Shown in pieces: positions 17,559 to 25,783 of a DNA stretch of 49,749 bases. The notes under the pieces are model-generated. The model saw nothing but the letters and a program-made list of their open reading frames with translations. It ran no database searches and was not told the origin of the DNA. The position numbers and the translations under genes are program-made. Position 1 is the first letter of the stretch. The number at the start of each line of letters is the position of its first letter. Origin of the DNA: Chitiniphilus eburneus (lineage in GTDB: Bacteria > Pseudomonadota > Gammaproteobacteria > Burkholderiales > Chitinibacteraceae); contig NZ_SUMF01000023.1 in assembly GCF_005048205.1 (NCBI RefSeq), positions 1-49,749 of the forward strand. The letters are read 5' to 3'.

Positions 17559-18179
17559 CTATTGCAGGGCGTCGTTGACGGGGGTGTTGTCGATGCCCAT
17601 CAGGATCGGCGGATAGTTGTCATCCCACCACAGGCTGACGCTGGCGGCGTAGTTCAGCCAGAACTGGGCGTGGCGTGTCGAGGGTACGTCCAGCCAGTGG
17701 GAGAGCAGCGCCCGCATCACGCCGCCATGGGTGATCAGCACGCGATGTCCGCCTTCGCCGCTGGCCAGCCATTGCTCGGTGGCCATGACCGCGCGCGTCT
17801 GGAATGCCTGCCAGGTTTCGCCGCCGGGCAAGGGGTTGTGCTGGGGATCGCGCTGCCAGGCCTGAAGGGCATTGGCTTCCTCGACGTTGTAACTCTCGTG
17901 CAGCCGGCCATCCAGTGCCCCGAAATCGCATTCGCGCCAGCGCGCATCCAGATGCAGCGGCAGCGACAGCATCTGTGCACGCTCCTTGGCGAAGCTGGCG
18001 CAGCGCAGCAGGTCGGAACTGCCCAGTGACGTGACGCGGTGGCGCTCGATCTGTCGCCAGCGGCCGCGCATCTGGTGCCAGCCCTCCGCCGTCAGACCGG
18101 GATCGGAATGGCCCAGCAGCCGACGGGCGCTGTCCACCGCCTCGCCATGGCGCATCAAGGTCACTCGGAAAGCAGTCAT
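17559..18179 (-). CDS. cobC: Histidine phosphatase family, probable alpha-ribazole phosphatase
   Basis: A 206-residue phosphoglycerate-mutase-fold phosphatase. The catalytic RHG is at residues 10-12 (TLMRHGEA) and the second histidine is in LITHGGVMRALL. In this operon it should remove phosphate from alpha-ribazole-5'-phosphate (or from adenosylcobalamin-5'-phosphate) during nucleotide-loop assembly. AAGGA lies 7-8 nt before the ATG. Gaps of 12 bp to cobT and 14 bp to cobS support one transcript. The family is certain; the specific substrate rests on context. Confidence 0.85.
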   Translation of the reverse strand: MTAFRVTLMRHGEAVDSARRLLGHSDPGLTAEGWHQMRGRWRQIERHRVTSLGSSDLLRCASFAKERAQMLSLPLHLDARWRECDFGALDGRLHESYNVEEANALQAWQRDPQHNPLPGGETWQAFQTRAVMATEQWLASGEGGHRVLITHGGVMRALLSHWLDVPSTRHAQFWLNYAASVSLWWDDNYPPILMGIDNTPVNDALQ

Positions 18180-18191
18180 TGCACTTCCTTT

Positions 18192-19244
18192 TTACTGGTT
18201 GGCCACGCCGGCCTCGGCGAACGTCGCCATGCTCCGATGCAATGCCAGCGCTGCCTGCAATAACGGCAGCGCGATGGCGGCACCGCTGGCCTCCCCCAGG
18301 CGCAGACCCAGGTCCAGTAAGGGCGACAGGCCCAGCACCGCCAGGGCGTGACGGTGGCCTGCTTCGGCGGAGGCATGCGCGGCCAGCAGCCAGTGCGCGG
18401 TCGCGGGCTGGTGGCGTACCGCGACCAGTGCTGCGACGGTGCTGATGAATCCATCCAGCAGCACCGGAACGCGTTGCCGCCCCGCTTCTTCATAAAAGCC
18501 GGCCAGCGCGGCGATTTCCAGCCCACCGAGCTGGGCCAGCCAAGCGTGCGGCGTATCGGTACCGGCGGCCTGGGCACGCGCCAGCGCCCGACGTACCACG
18601 TCGGTCTTGTGTGCGTGGCGCGCGTCGTCGATGCCGGTGCCACGCCCCACTGCGTGTTCCGGCGCGATATCCCCCAATGCGCACAACAGCGCAGCGGCGG
18701 CGGTGGTGTTGGCAATGCCCATTTCGCCGCCGATCAGCAGCGTATGGCCTTGTGCGACCAGTTGCCGCGCCACTTCGGCGCCGGCTTGCCACGCGACCTG
18801 GCATTCGTCGGCCCGCATCGCCGCTTCGCACAGCAGGTTGCGGCTGCCGGCGCGTATCGGCCGGACCACCAGCGCGGCGCCGGCTCCGGGGGGCACGGGC
18901 ACCGGGTGTGCCACGCCGACATCGATGACGCGCAATGTGGCCTGGTGTTCCGCCGCCAGCACGCTGATTGCCGCGCCGCCGGCGACGAAGTTGGCCACCA
19001 TCTGCCCGGTGACTTCCATTGGAAAGGCGGAAACATCCTCGACGGCGACGCCGTGGTCGGCGGCGAATACAGCGATGGCGGGCACCAGCCGGGCCGGCGT
19101 TGCTTCACCCAGGCGATCGGCCAGCCACACCGCCAGATCCTCCAACTGACCCAGGCTGCCCGGCGGCTTGGTCAGTTGTGACTGGCGCCGCTGTGCCGCA
19201 TGGCCGGCGGGCGTGGTGGGGGCGAAGCGAAAGGGGGCGGTCAT
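18192..19244 (-). CDS. cobT: Nicotinate-nucleotide-dimethylbenzimidazole phosphoribosyltransferase
   Basis: A 350-residue enzyme that activates the lower ligand 5,6-dimethylbenzimidazole to alpha-ribazole-5'-phosphate using nicotinate mononucleotide. Recognisable blocks are KPPGSLGQLEDLAVWLA (N-terminal), FAADHGVAVEDVSAFP, GEMGIANTT, and the C-terminal TFAEAGV, whose Glu is the catalytic base. It is the first gene of the cobT-cobC-cobS operon, with its own promoter, divergent from the riboswitch that controls btuB. No obvious Shine-Dalgarno precedes the ATG. Confidence 0.93.
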   Translation of the reverse strand: MTAPFRFAPTTPAGHAAQRRQSQLTKPPGSLGQLEDLAVWLADRLGEATPARLVPAIAVFAADHGVAVEDVSAFPMEVTGQMVANFVAGGAAISVLAAEHQATLRVIDVGVAHPVPVPPGAGAALVVRPIRAGSRNLLCEAAMRADECQVAWQAGAEVARQLVAQGHTLLIGGEMGIANTTAAAALLCALGDIAPEHAVGRGTGIDDARHAHKTDVVRRALARAQAAGTDTPHAWLAQLGGLEIAALAGFYEEAGRQRVPVLLDGFISTVAALVAVRHQPATAHWLLAAHASAEAGHRHALAVLGLSPLLDLGLRLGEASGAAIALPLLQAALALHRSMATFAEAGVANQ

Positions 19245-19283
19245 GACGGTAGCGCACTGGGCGTCGGAACGAGGGCGGACACT

Positions 19284-19311
19284 GTATTACGAAACGGCGC
19301 GCCTTGCGCAA
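19284..19311 (-). promoter_or_regulatory. Probable cobT operon promoter
   Basis: On the minus strand TTGCGC (19306-19311), a 16-bp spacer and TAATAC (19284-19289) lie 39 bp upstream of the cobT start. No riboswitch lies between the promoter and cobT, so the cob operon is not under the same cobalamin element as btuB. Confidence 0.4.
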
Positions 19312-19351
19312 TGGCCCCGACGGCATGCCGGTAAGCAGCCCTGCACGGTGC

Positions 19352-19357
19352 TACAAT
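19352..19357 (+). promoter_or_regulatory. -10 element (TACAAT) ahead of the riboswitch
   Basis: TACAAT lies 11 bp before the first conserved bases of the cobalamin riboswitch, a suitable position for its -10 box. The -35 region is weak. Confidence 0.4.
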
Positions 19358-19367
19358 CGCGCGCTTC

Positions 19368-19600
19368 GTCGAGGTGCCCATCAGCCGCTGCCGGCTGCAT
19401 GGGTGAAACAGGGAACCAGGTTCATGGCGTTTTGAGCCATTCAATCCTGGGCTGCCCCCGCAACGGTAGGTCGCATCGAAGGTATCCGTGACGCTGGCTG
19501 AGAGCCGGCGTCGGCCACTCTTCCATCAGGTTCGCCCAGGCGAAGGGAAGGGGAAGGCGGGTACTGGAGCGGCAAGCCCGGAGACCGGCCTCGCGATTTC
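19368..19600 (+). ncRNA. Cobalamin riboswitch
   Basis: All main landmarks of the adenosylcobalamin-type aptamer are in order: GAGGTGCC opening the P2 region (19371), GGGAACCAGGT, GCTGCCCCCGCAACGGTA in the core (~19452-19469), and the B12 box AAGCCCGGAGACCGGCCT at 19574-19591. It lies upstream of btuB on the same strand. After the aptamer, about 200 nt remain before the btuB ATG and I see no U-tracted terminator in them, so control may be translational or through a longer structure. Bound cobalamin would lower BtuB production. Confidence 0.95.
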
Positions 19601-19802
19601 GTAGCGAAAGCCCGGGGTGCGGCTTGTCGCCGCGGACAATCCGTTTTCGGCGGTTCGTGCCTGCCGCATGGCGCATACCGCCGCTTCGCGCTTCCCATCG
19701 GGAACGTCTCGCCGGTTTTTGTTCGCGGCTCCGTCACGCCATCGGGCTTTCGCGTGTGTTTGCACATTCGCGCTCGCGTGGGGCGAGCGCGTGGAGACCC
19801 CG

Positions 19803-21626
19803 ATGATTCCCTTTCCTTCGCGGCGCCTGCCGCTGATCCTGGCCGCGCTGGTCGCCGCTTCCGTCCAGGCCGCACCCGATACCACGCTCGATCCGGTGGT
19901 CGTCACCGCCACCCGCACCGCCGAAGCGCGTTCTTCGTTGTCGAGTGATGTCTCGGTCATCGAAGGCGACACATTGCGCGCCAGCGGCGCCCAGACCATG
20001 GGCGAGGCGCTGGGCCGCCTGCCGGGCGTGCAGTTCAACCGCGTCGGCGGCCCTGGCCAGCCGGCATCGCTTTACCTGCGCGGCGCCAATTCCAATCACA
20101 CGCTGGTGTTGATCGATGGCCAGCGCCTGGCGCCCGGGCCCGATGGCGGCGCGGCCTTCGATACCATCCCGCTGGCCATGATCGAGCGCGTGGAAATCGT
20201 GCGCGGCTCGGCGTCCGGCCTGTATGGCGCCGATGCGGTGGGCGGTGTGGTGCAGATATTCACCAAGGCGGGCGATGGCAAGCCGAGTGGCAGTGCCAGC
20301 ATCGATTACGGTAGCCATCGCACCGTGGGCGGCAGCGCCGGCTATGGTGGCGCCGTGGGCGACACCCGTTTTTCCATCACAGTGGATGCCCGCAACAGCG
20401 ACGGTTACGACATCACCCGCCCCGAAAGCATGTACGCGGAGGACGACGACGATGCCTGGCGCCAGCGCAGCGCGACGCTCAGCCTGTCGCACCGGTTCGA
20501 TGAGCGCCACGAAGTGGGCTTGCGCGGCTTTTATGTGCAAACCGATGCCGACTACGATGGCGGCAGCTATGACCTCGATCCTCACAGCCGGCGCAAACAG
20601 AGCAGCATTTCCGCCTACAGCAACAATCGCTTCACCGAGAACTGGCAGAGCGACCTGTTGATCGGCCAGGGGCGGGATCGCTACGTCACCGACAGTGCAT
20701 ATCCCAGCCGCAGCCTGATCATCCAGGACCAGGCGCAATGGACCAACACCCTGCAAAGCGACGCCGGGCAGTGGCTGCTGGGGCTGGAGTACCTGCGCGA
20801 ACGGCTGGACAGCGACACCGACTACAGCGAAACCCGTCGCAACAACCGCGCCGCGCTGGCCGGCTGGCAGCACGACTTCGGCGCACATCACCTCCAGGCC
20901 AATCTGCGCTACGACGATAACAGCCAGTTCGGTGGCGCCACCACCGGCGGTCTGGGCTACGCCTGGCGATTCACCCAGGGCTGGCAATTGTTCGCCAACG
21001 GCGGCACCAGCTTCCACGCACCGTCGTTCGTCGATCTCTACTTTCCGTCGTGGCCCGGCTTCCCGCCGGCCGCCAACCCCAATCTGGTTCCCGAAAAAGG
21101 CCGTTCCCTCGACGGCGGCCTGCGCTGGCAAGGGAATGGCTCGCTGGTCGATGCCACGTTGTTCTACAACCGCATCCGCAACCTGATCGTGCTGGACGAA
21201 AACTACACGCCGCAGAACCTGGCCGAAGCGCGCATTCGCGGCCTGACCCTGAACGGCAGTACTCGCCTGGGTAGCCTGGAGTTCAATGCCAACGCTACCT
21301 GGCAGGATCCGGAAGACGAAGAAACCGGCAAGGTCCTGCCGCGTCGGGCTCGTGTATATGGTGCGGCCGGGGTGGCGCAGACGCTGGGCGACTGGCGCTG
21401 GCAGGCCAATCTGGCCGCCGTCGGCAAGCGCTACGACCAACGCGATGCTCAAGGCCGGATGGGGGGCTATGGCCTGGTCGATCTGGGGCTGGATTACCGT
21501 ATCGCGCGCGACTGGCAAACCCAGCTACGCGTGAACAACGTGTTCGACCGTGAATACCAGCAAGGTCTGGGTTATGCCAGCGACGGCCGTACCGCGTTCA
21601 TCAAGCTGGTATACGAAGGGCATTGA
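19803..21626 (+). CDS. btuB: TonB-dependent vitamin B12 receptor
   Basis: A 607-residue outer-membrane receptor for corrinoids, powered by TonB. A signal peptide ends SVQA-AP, the TonB box is DPVVVTATRT, and the plug domain contains LGRLPGVQ, LYLRGANSNHTLVLIDG and the IERVEIVRGSASGLYGADAVGGVV block. The beta-barrel follows and ends FIKLVYEGH; the last residue is not Phe, as is common for BtuB-like receptors. The start at ATG 19803 has GGAG upstream and gives a clean signal peptide; the frame is open further upstream but runs into the riboswitch leader. The preceding cobalamin riboswitch fixes the substrate. Confidence 0.93.
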   Translation: MIPFPSRRLPLILAALVAASVQAAPDTTLDPVVVTATRTAEARSSLSSDVSVIEGDTLRASGAQTMGEALGRLPGVQFNRVGGPGQPASLYLRGANSNHTLVLIDGQRLAPGPDGGAAFDTIPLAMIERVEIVRGSASGLYGADAVGGVVQIFTKAGDGKPSGSASIDYGSHRTVGGSAGYGGAVGDTRFSITVDARNSDGYDITRPESMYAEDDDDAWRQRSATLSLSHRFDERHEVGLRGFYVQTDADYDGGSYDLDPHSRRKQSSISAYSNNRFTENWQSDLLIGQGRDRYVTDSAYPSRSLIIQDQAQWTNTLQSDAGQWLLGLEYLRERLDSDTDYSETRRNNRAALAGWQHDFGAHHLQANLRYDDNSQFGGATTGGLGYAWRFTQGWQLFANGGTSFHAPSFVDLYFPSWPGFPPAANPNLVPEKGRSLDGGLRWQGNGSLVDATLFYNRIRNLIVLDENYTPQNLAEARIRGLTLNGSTRLGSLEFNANATWQDPEDEETGKVLPRRARVYGAAGVAQTLGDWRWQANLAAVGKRYDQRDAQGRMGGYGLVDLGLDYRIARDWQTQLRVNNVFDREYQQGLGYASDGRTAFIKLVYEGH

Positions 21627-21657
21627 TAAGCTGGGTGTCCTACCTTGCCTGCCCGCG

Positions 21658-21686
21658 ACACCCCCGGTATACCCGGGGGTGTTTTT
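21658..21686 (+). terminator. Strong intrinsic terminator between btuB and cobU
   Basis: A 10-bp perfect stem ACACCCCCGG / CCGGGGGTGT with a 5-nt loop is followed by TTTTT. It ends only about 18 nt before the cobU ATG, so cobU needs read-through or a promoter hidden in or before the hairpin. Confidence 0.85.
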
Positions 21687-21704
21687 CATTTTCCGGCGAC
21701 TTTC

Positions 21705-22232
21705 ATGGCCCATCTGATCACCGGCGGCGCACGCTCCGGCAAAAGCACCTACGCCGAAGCGCTGGCCCTGGCGCATGCCGGCCCGGTACGTTACCTGGCT
21801 ACTGCCGCGCCGCATCCCGCCGATGCCGAGTTCGCCGCGCGCATTGCGCAGCATCGCGCGCGGCGGCCGGCGCACTGGCAGGTGCTGGAAGCGGGCGAGG
21901 ATCTGGCCGGCGCGTTGCGCGGCAGTGCTGCGCCTGACACCCTGCTGCTGGTCGATTGCCTGACGCTGTGGCTGGCACGCTTCGGCGATGGCGAAACGAT
22001 GCGCGAGGCCGAGTTCGCCGTCGCGCGTGCCGCGCTGCTCGATGCCTTGCCCGGGTTGCCGGGCGATCTCGTACTGGTCACCAATGAAATCGGCTGGGGT
22101 GTTGTGCCGATGGGGGCCGGTACGCGCTGGTTCGTCGATGAACTGGGGCGATTGAACCAGGCCGTGGCCGCGCGGTGCATGCGGGTGACGCTGGTGGCGT
22201 GCGGGCTGCCGCTGGCCTTGAAAGGCGGATAA
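21705..22232 (+). CDS. cobU: Adenosylcobinamide kinase/guanylyltransferase
   Basis: A 175-residue bifunctional enzyme that phosphorylates adenosylcobinamide and transfers GMP to it. The P-loop GGARSGKS is at residues 6-13; RYLATAAPHPADAEFAARIAQHRARRP carries the second half of the nucleotide site with the His that takes the GMP (HRARRPAHW). LLLVDCLTLWL and TNEIGWGVVPMG are also diagnostic. The ATG at 21705 gives the normal N-terminus just ahead of the P-loop. There is no clear Shine-Dalgarno. It sits directly behind a strong terminator, which is unusual for a gene in the btuB regulon. Confidence 0.92.
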   Translation: MAHLITGGARSGKSTYAEALALAHAGPVRYLATAAPHPADAEFAARIAQHRARRPAHWQVLEAGEDLAGALRGSAAPDTLLLVDCLTLWLARFGDGETMREAEFAVARAALLDALPGLPGDLVLVTNEIGWGVVPMGAGTRWFVDELGRLNQAVAARCMRVTLVACGLPLALKGG

Positions 22233-22266
22233 GGGCAACGCTGGCTGCGGTGGCGCCCGTGGCGGA

Positions 22267-22884
22267 TCAGGCGGTTTCGTTTTCCCTGCGTCGCTCGATG
22301 GCACGCTTCAGCGAGCCGTCGGCGGCCAGCAGCAGGTCTTCGGCGTCTTCCACCTCGCTGGCCAGCTCGGCCATGCCCACGGTCACCCGTACCGTAAAGC
22401 GACGTCCATCCTCCAGGACCACCTGATGAGCCGCGACGGTCTCGATAATGCGTTCGGCCACGCTGCGGGCGCCTTCCAGCCGCGTATCGGGCAACAGAAT
22501 GGCGACCTCCTCGCTGGAGAAACGCCCGAGCACGTCGAAATCGCGCACGAGCGTCCGGCAGACCGTGCCCACATGACGCAATGCCAGATCGCCACCGTGG
22601 TGGCCGTAGTGCGCATTCAGCGCACGCATATCGTCGATATCGACCAGCAACACCGACAACGCATGGCCGGCGCGCTGGCTGCGATTGACTTCGTGCTCTG
22701 CCTGCGCAAGAAACGCCGAGCGATGCGCCAGCCCGGTCAGCAGATCGATGCCGAGCCGCTGTTCGATGGCGGTGCGCAATTGCCGGCGCGCCAGTTTTTC
22801 GCGCCGCCAGCCGATGATGGCCAGGATGGTCATCAGCCAGCCTAGCGCGGCGATCCACACGGCAAGGGCGATGGAATGGAGCAT
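22267..22884 (-). CDS. Degenerate GGDEF protein with intact I-site motif
   Basis: A 205-residue protein: one N-terminal membrane span (~5-25), a short linker and one GGDEF domain. The fold is clear (DLLTGLAHRSAFL, VDIDDMRALNAHYGHHGGD), but the active-site signature is SSEEV (123-127) instead of GGDEF/GGEEF, so GTP cyclisation is very unlikely. The inhibitory I-site RxxD is kept: Arg114 and Asp117 in RDFD stand exactly nine and six residues before SSEEV, as in PleD. The likely role is c-di-GMP sensing at the membrane, as in PelD-type receptors; this is inference. It is convergent with cobU and divergent from waaC. Confidence 0.85.
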   Translation of the reverse strand: MLHSIALAVWIAALGWLMTILAIIGWRREKLARRQLRTAIEQRLGIDLLTGLAHRSAFLAQAEHEVNRSQRAGHALSVLLVDIDDMRALNAHYGHHGGDLALRHVGTVCRTLVRDFDVLGRFSSEEVAILLPDTRLEGARSVAERIIETVAAHQVVLEDGRRFTVRVTVGMAELASEVEDAEDLLLAADGSLKRAIERRRENETA

Positions 22885-22994
22885 GGCGATTTCTTGGTGT
22901 CGATTGATTGGTTTATAACGCCTGGCGCCCGTGTTTGCTGGCTCACGCAGTATGGGCCGGGTGGGTTGCTGTCAATGGCCTTTCCCTGAAATAA

Positions 22995-23023
22995 ACATCC
23001 GTTTCATCTTTCCAGACGGATGT
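22995..23023. promoter_or_regulatory. Inverted repeat ACATCCGT-N13-ACGGATGT
   Basis: A perfect 8-bp inverted repeat lies in the 273-bp divergent region between the degenerate GGDEF gene and waaC. It could be an operator or an RNA hairpin in either leader. I see nothing else recognisable in this gap. Confidence 0.3.
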
Positions 23024-23157
23024 GGATGTGAGGGGACGGCTGGCGATGCAGCGGATAGAATGCCGCCCATGAACTCCGCCAGCCTCGGGAACCGGTCCGG
23101 GTCGCGCGCCGTTGCGGCGCTTCGCTCCGGCGCCGCCGGCCCTTGCCATCGCCAGCC

Positions 23158-24114
23158 ATGACTGCTCCACGCATCCTGCTCGTGCGCCTGTCCTCGATGG
23201 GCGACGTGATCCACGCCATGCCCGCCGTGACGGACATCGCCCGTGCCTTGCCTGGTGCACGCATCGACTGGGTGGTCGAAGAGGGCTTCGCCGAACTGCC
23301 CGCGCTGCATCCGGCGGTGCATCGTGTCATACCGTTCGCATTGCGCCGCTGGCGGCGCCATGGCGGAGCGCTGCGTGAGTTCACCGCTTTTCGCCGCGCA
23401 TTGCGCGAGGAACGCTACGATCTGATCCTGGATGTCCAGGGGCTGGTGAAAAGCGCTCTGGTGGCCCGATTGGCGCGCGGCCGGATAGCGGGCTACGACT
23501 TTTCCAGCGCGCGGGAAGGGCTGGCTACCGTGTTCTACGGCAAGCACTACGCCGTGCCGCGCCAGCGCCACGCCATCCTGCGGGTCCGTGAGCTGGCGAC
23601 CGCCGCGCTCGGTTATCCGCCGTCCGCCACACTCGACTACGGCCTGCCCCGCCCGGATGTAGCCCTGCCCTGGCTGCCAGCCGGTGGCCACGCCGTATTG
23701 CTGACCGCCACCAGCCGCGCCGACAAGGAATGGCCGGAGCGTGACTGGCTGGAGCTGGGTGAACGGCTGGCCGAACATGGACTGGCCTGTGTCCTGCCCT
23801 GGGGCAGCCCGGCCGAGCGCGTGCGCGCCCAACGGCTGGCCCACGGTATCCGTGGCGCCGTGGTCGCGCCCAGGTTGTCGCTGACCGAGGCCGCCGCCTT
23901 GCTGGCAGGGGCGCACGTCGCCGTCGGCGTCGATACCGGCCTGGTGCATCTGGCCGCTGCCATGGCCGTACCAACCGTGGCGATCTTCTCCGCCTCCGAC
24001 CCGGATCGCACCGGCGTGCTGGCTTCCAGTTATGCCGTCAACCTCGGCACGCGCGGCGCGGCACCGGACGTGGACACCGTCTGGCGCACCGTGACCACGG
24101 GCATGCGCCGGTGA
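23158..24114 (+). CDS. waaC: LPS heptosyltransferase I
   Basis: A 318-residue GT9 glycosyltransferase that adds the first L-glycero-D-manno-heptose to Kdo of the lipopolysaccharide inner core at the inner face of the cytoplasmic membrane. It begins MTAPRILLVRLSSMGDVIHA, the usual WaaC N-terminus. The donor-binding half contains AVLLTATSRADKEWPE and the conserved VGVDTGLVHLAAAMAVPTVAIF. The first ATG in frame with this start (23158) is chosen over a TTG upstream. It overlaps waaA by 4 bp (GTGA), forming a coupled core-LPS pair. Confidence 0.9.
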   Translation: MTAPRILLVRLSSMGDVIHAMPAVTDIARALPGARIDWVVEEGFAELPALHPAVHRVIPFALRRWRRHGGALREFTAFRRALREERYDLILDVQGLVKSALVARLARGRIAGYDFSSAREGLATVFYGKHYAVPRQRHAILRVRELATAALGYPPSATLDYGLPRPDVALPWLPAGGHAVLLTATSRADKEWPERDWLELGERLAEHGLACVLPWGSPAERVRAQRLAHGIRGAVVAPRLSLTEAAALLAGAHVAVGVDTGLVHLAAAMAVPTVAIFSASDPDRTGVLASSYAVNLGTRGAAPDVDTVWRTVTTGMRR

Positions 24115-25400
24115 TCGCGCGCTGGCTGTATTCGTTATGCCTCTACCTGCTGACGCCGGTGGCGATGCTGTATCTGCTCAAGCGCGCGCGGCGCCAGCCC
24201 GACTATCGGCAACACTGGGATGAGCGCTGGGCGCGCTATGACACGCCGCGTCCCGCCGACGGCGAAGCGCCGATCTGGCTGCACGCGGCATCGGTGGGCG
24301 AAACCCGCGCCGCGCTGCCACTGGTGCGCGCGCTGCGCGAGCGTCATCCCGGCCGCCGCTTCCTGATCACCTGCATCACCCCCACCGGCCGCGCCACCGC
24401 GCGTGAATTGCTGGGCGATGCGGTGGAAATCGTCTATCTGCCCTACGACTACCCGGATGCGGTGGCGCGTTTTCTGGCGCGTTACCGGCCGGAATTTGGC
24501 CTGGTGCTGGAAACGGAAGTCTGGCCGAACCTGATCGCGGCCTGCCGTCGCCGGCATCTGCCGCTGTTCCTGGTCAATGCGCGGCTGTCCGATAAATCGT
24601 TTCGTGGCTACTCCCGCTTGCGCCCGCTGATGTCCCCCGCATTCGCTGGCTTTGCCGGCATCCTGGCGCAGCATCAGGAAGACGCCGATCGTCTGACCCG
24701 ACTGGGCGCGCGCGACGTGGTGGTCACCGGCAACCTCAAGTTCGACAACGTTCCCCCGGCCGACGTGGTGCAGCGTGGCTACGACTGGCGCCGCGCGCTG
24801 GGCGACCGCCCGGTGCTGTTGCTGGCCTCCAGCCGCGATGGCGAAGAGGCGCTGTGGCTGGAGGCGCTGGCGCGGCAGACGTTGCCCGAGAACCTGTTGC
24901 TGGTGATCGTGCCGCGCCATCCACAACGTTTCGACCAGGTTGCCACCCTGCTGGCCGAGCGCGGCCTGCCGACAGTGCGACGCAGCGGCTGGAATGGTCA
25001 TACGCTCGACCCTGCCACTCGCGTTGTGCTGGGCGACAGCATGGGCGAGATGGCCGCGTGGTACGCGCTGGCCGACGTCGCCGTGATGGGTGGTTCGCTG
25101 CTGGAGTTCGGCTGCCAGAACCTGATCGAAGCCTGCGCGGTCGGTACGCCGGTGCTGGTCGGGCCTTCCACTTTCAATTTCGCCGAAGTGGTGCGCGCCG
25201 CGCTGGAGGTCAATGCGGCGTGGCAGGGCAAGGATGTGGACGCTGTGGCGGCGCGTGCCTTGCGCCTGCTGCGCGATGCCACCCGCCGCGGCCGCATGCG
25301 CGCGGCCGGGCTGGCGTTCGCCGGCATCCATCGCGGTGCGACGCAGCGGGTGCTGGCGGTATTGGAAAGCCGGCTGGGAACGGAACAGCCAGGTCGATAA
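24111..25400 (+). CDS. waaA: 3-deoxy-D-manno-octulosonic acid (Kdo) transferase
   Basis: A 429-residue GT30 enzyme that transfers Kdo from CMP-Kdo to lipid IVA at the cytoplasmic membrane. There is one N-terminal membrane anchor (LYSLCLYLLTPVAMLYLL). Family motifs are WLHAASVGETRAALPL with the catalytic Glu, LVLETEVWPNLI, NARLSDKSFRGY, and in the C-terminal half GGSLLEFGCQNLIEACAVGTPVLVGP with NFAEV. It starts with GTG inside the waaC stop and ends at a strong terminator. Confidence 0.93.
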   Translation: MIARWLYSLCLYLLTPVAMLYLLKRARRQPDYRQHWDERWARYDTPRPADGEAPIWLHAASVGETRAALPLVRALRERHPGRRFLITCITPTGRATARELLGDAVEIVYLPYDYPDAVARFLARYRPEFGLVLETEVWPNLIAACRRRHLPLFLVNARLSDKSFRGYSRLRPLMSPAFAGFAGILAQHQEDADRLTRLGARDVVVTGNLKFDNVPPADVVQRGYDWRRALGDRPVLLLASSRDGEEALWLEALARQTLPENLLLVIVPRHPQRFDQVATLLAERGLPTVRRSGWNGHTLDPATRVVLGDSMGEMAAWYALADVAVMGGSLLEFGCQNLIEACAVGTPVLVGPSTFNFAEVVRAALEVNAAWQGKDVDAVAARALRLLRDATRRGRMRAAGLAFAGIHRGATQRVLAVLESRLGTEQPGR

Positions 25401-25427
25401 AAAAAGCCCGCGTTTGGCGGGCTTTTT
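25400..25427 (+). terminator. Intrinsic terminator after waaA
   Basis: GCCCGC / GCGGGC stem (25406-25411 with 25417-25422), extended by A/T pairing, with a 5-nt loop and a T5 tail. The A tract on the left lets it work in both directions. Confidence 0.85.
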
Positions 25428-25441
25428 CAATGACATGCCGT

Positions 25442-25612
25442 TCAAAGATAGGTCACGACGAAACCTTCTTCTTCCGAGAACCTGACCTTCAGTTTTTTAC
25501 CGCTTGCTTCCTCGACTGGATAGTGGGGGGCCAGGTTTGGGGTGGCGTCATAAAAAACCCATATGGCTTTTAGCGTTCAGGGGGCTGTTATCAGTTGGCC
25601 AGCCTTTCTCAT
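25442..25612 (-). pseudogene. Small gene relic with an in-frame TGA
   Basis: From ATG 25612 the minus strand reads 11 codons (MRKAGQLITAP), a TGA at 25577-25579, then 44 sense codons in the same frame, including AIWVFYDATPNLAPHYP and KLKVRFSEEEGFVVTYL, before the final stop at 25442-25444. The part after the TGA is protein-like in composition, and it stops 15 bp short of the waaA terminator. It could be a decayed small gene, a sequencing error or a recoded codon. I do not recognise the family and see no selenocysteine insertion structure. The surrounding ~340 bp is lower in GC than its neighbours. Confidence 0.45.
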
Positions 25613-25783
25613 TTTTTCTGCTTGTTTTCAAACAAAAGAATTCTTGGGAATCGGAAATTCGATCACAACCATAAAAATGGGTGGGGTAATGCAAAAGGCG
25701 GGAATCAAGATTTGGCGGCCGTGAGTTGCATTACAGCGTCGCGGGGGAAGCGAAGCTCTAGGTGGCTGGAACGATCTGTTGTA

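Noticed and set aside
19734-21518. A 594-codon open frame opposite btuB, and similar long frames opposite metE, mgtE, metY and others
   Set aside because: These are antisense shadows caused by high third-position GC in the real genes; they are His/Arg/Gln-rich, lack ribosome-binding sites and contain no known motif.
25577-25579. Selenocysteine codon in the small relic ORF
   Set aside because: No bacterial SECIS hairpin follows the TGA and no selenoprotein family is recognised; a nonsense mutation or decay is simpler.
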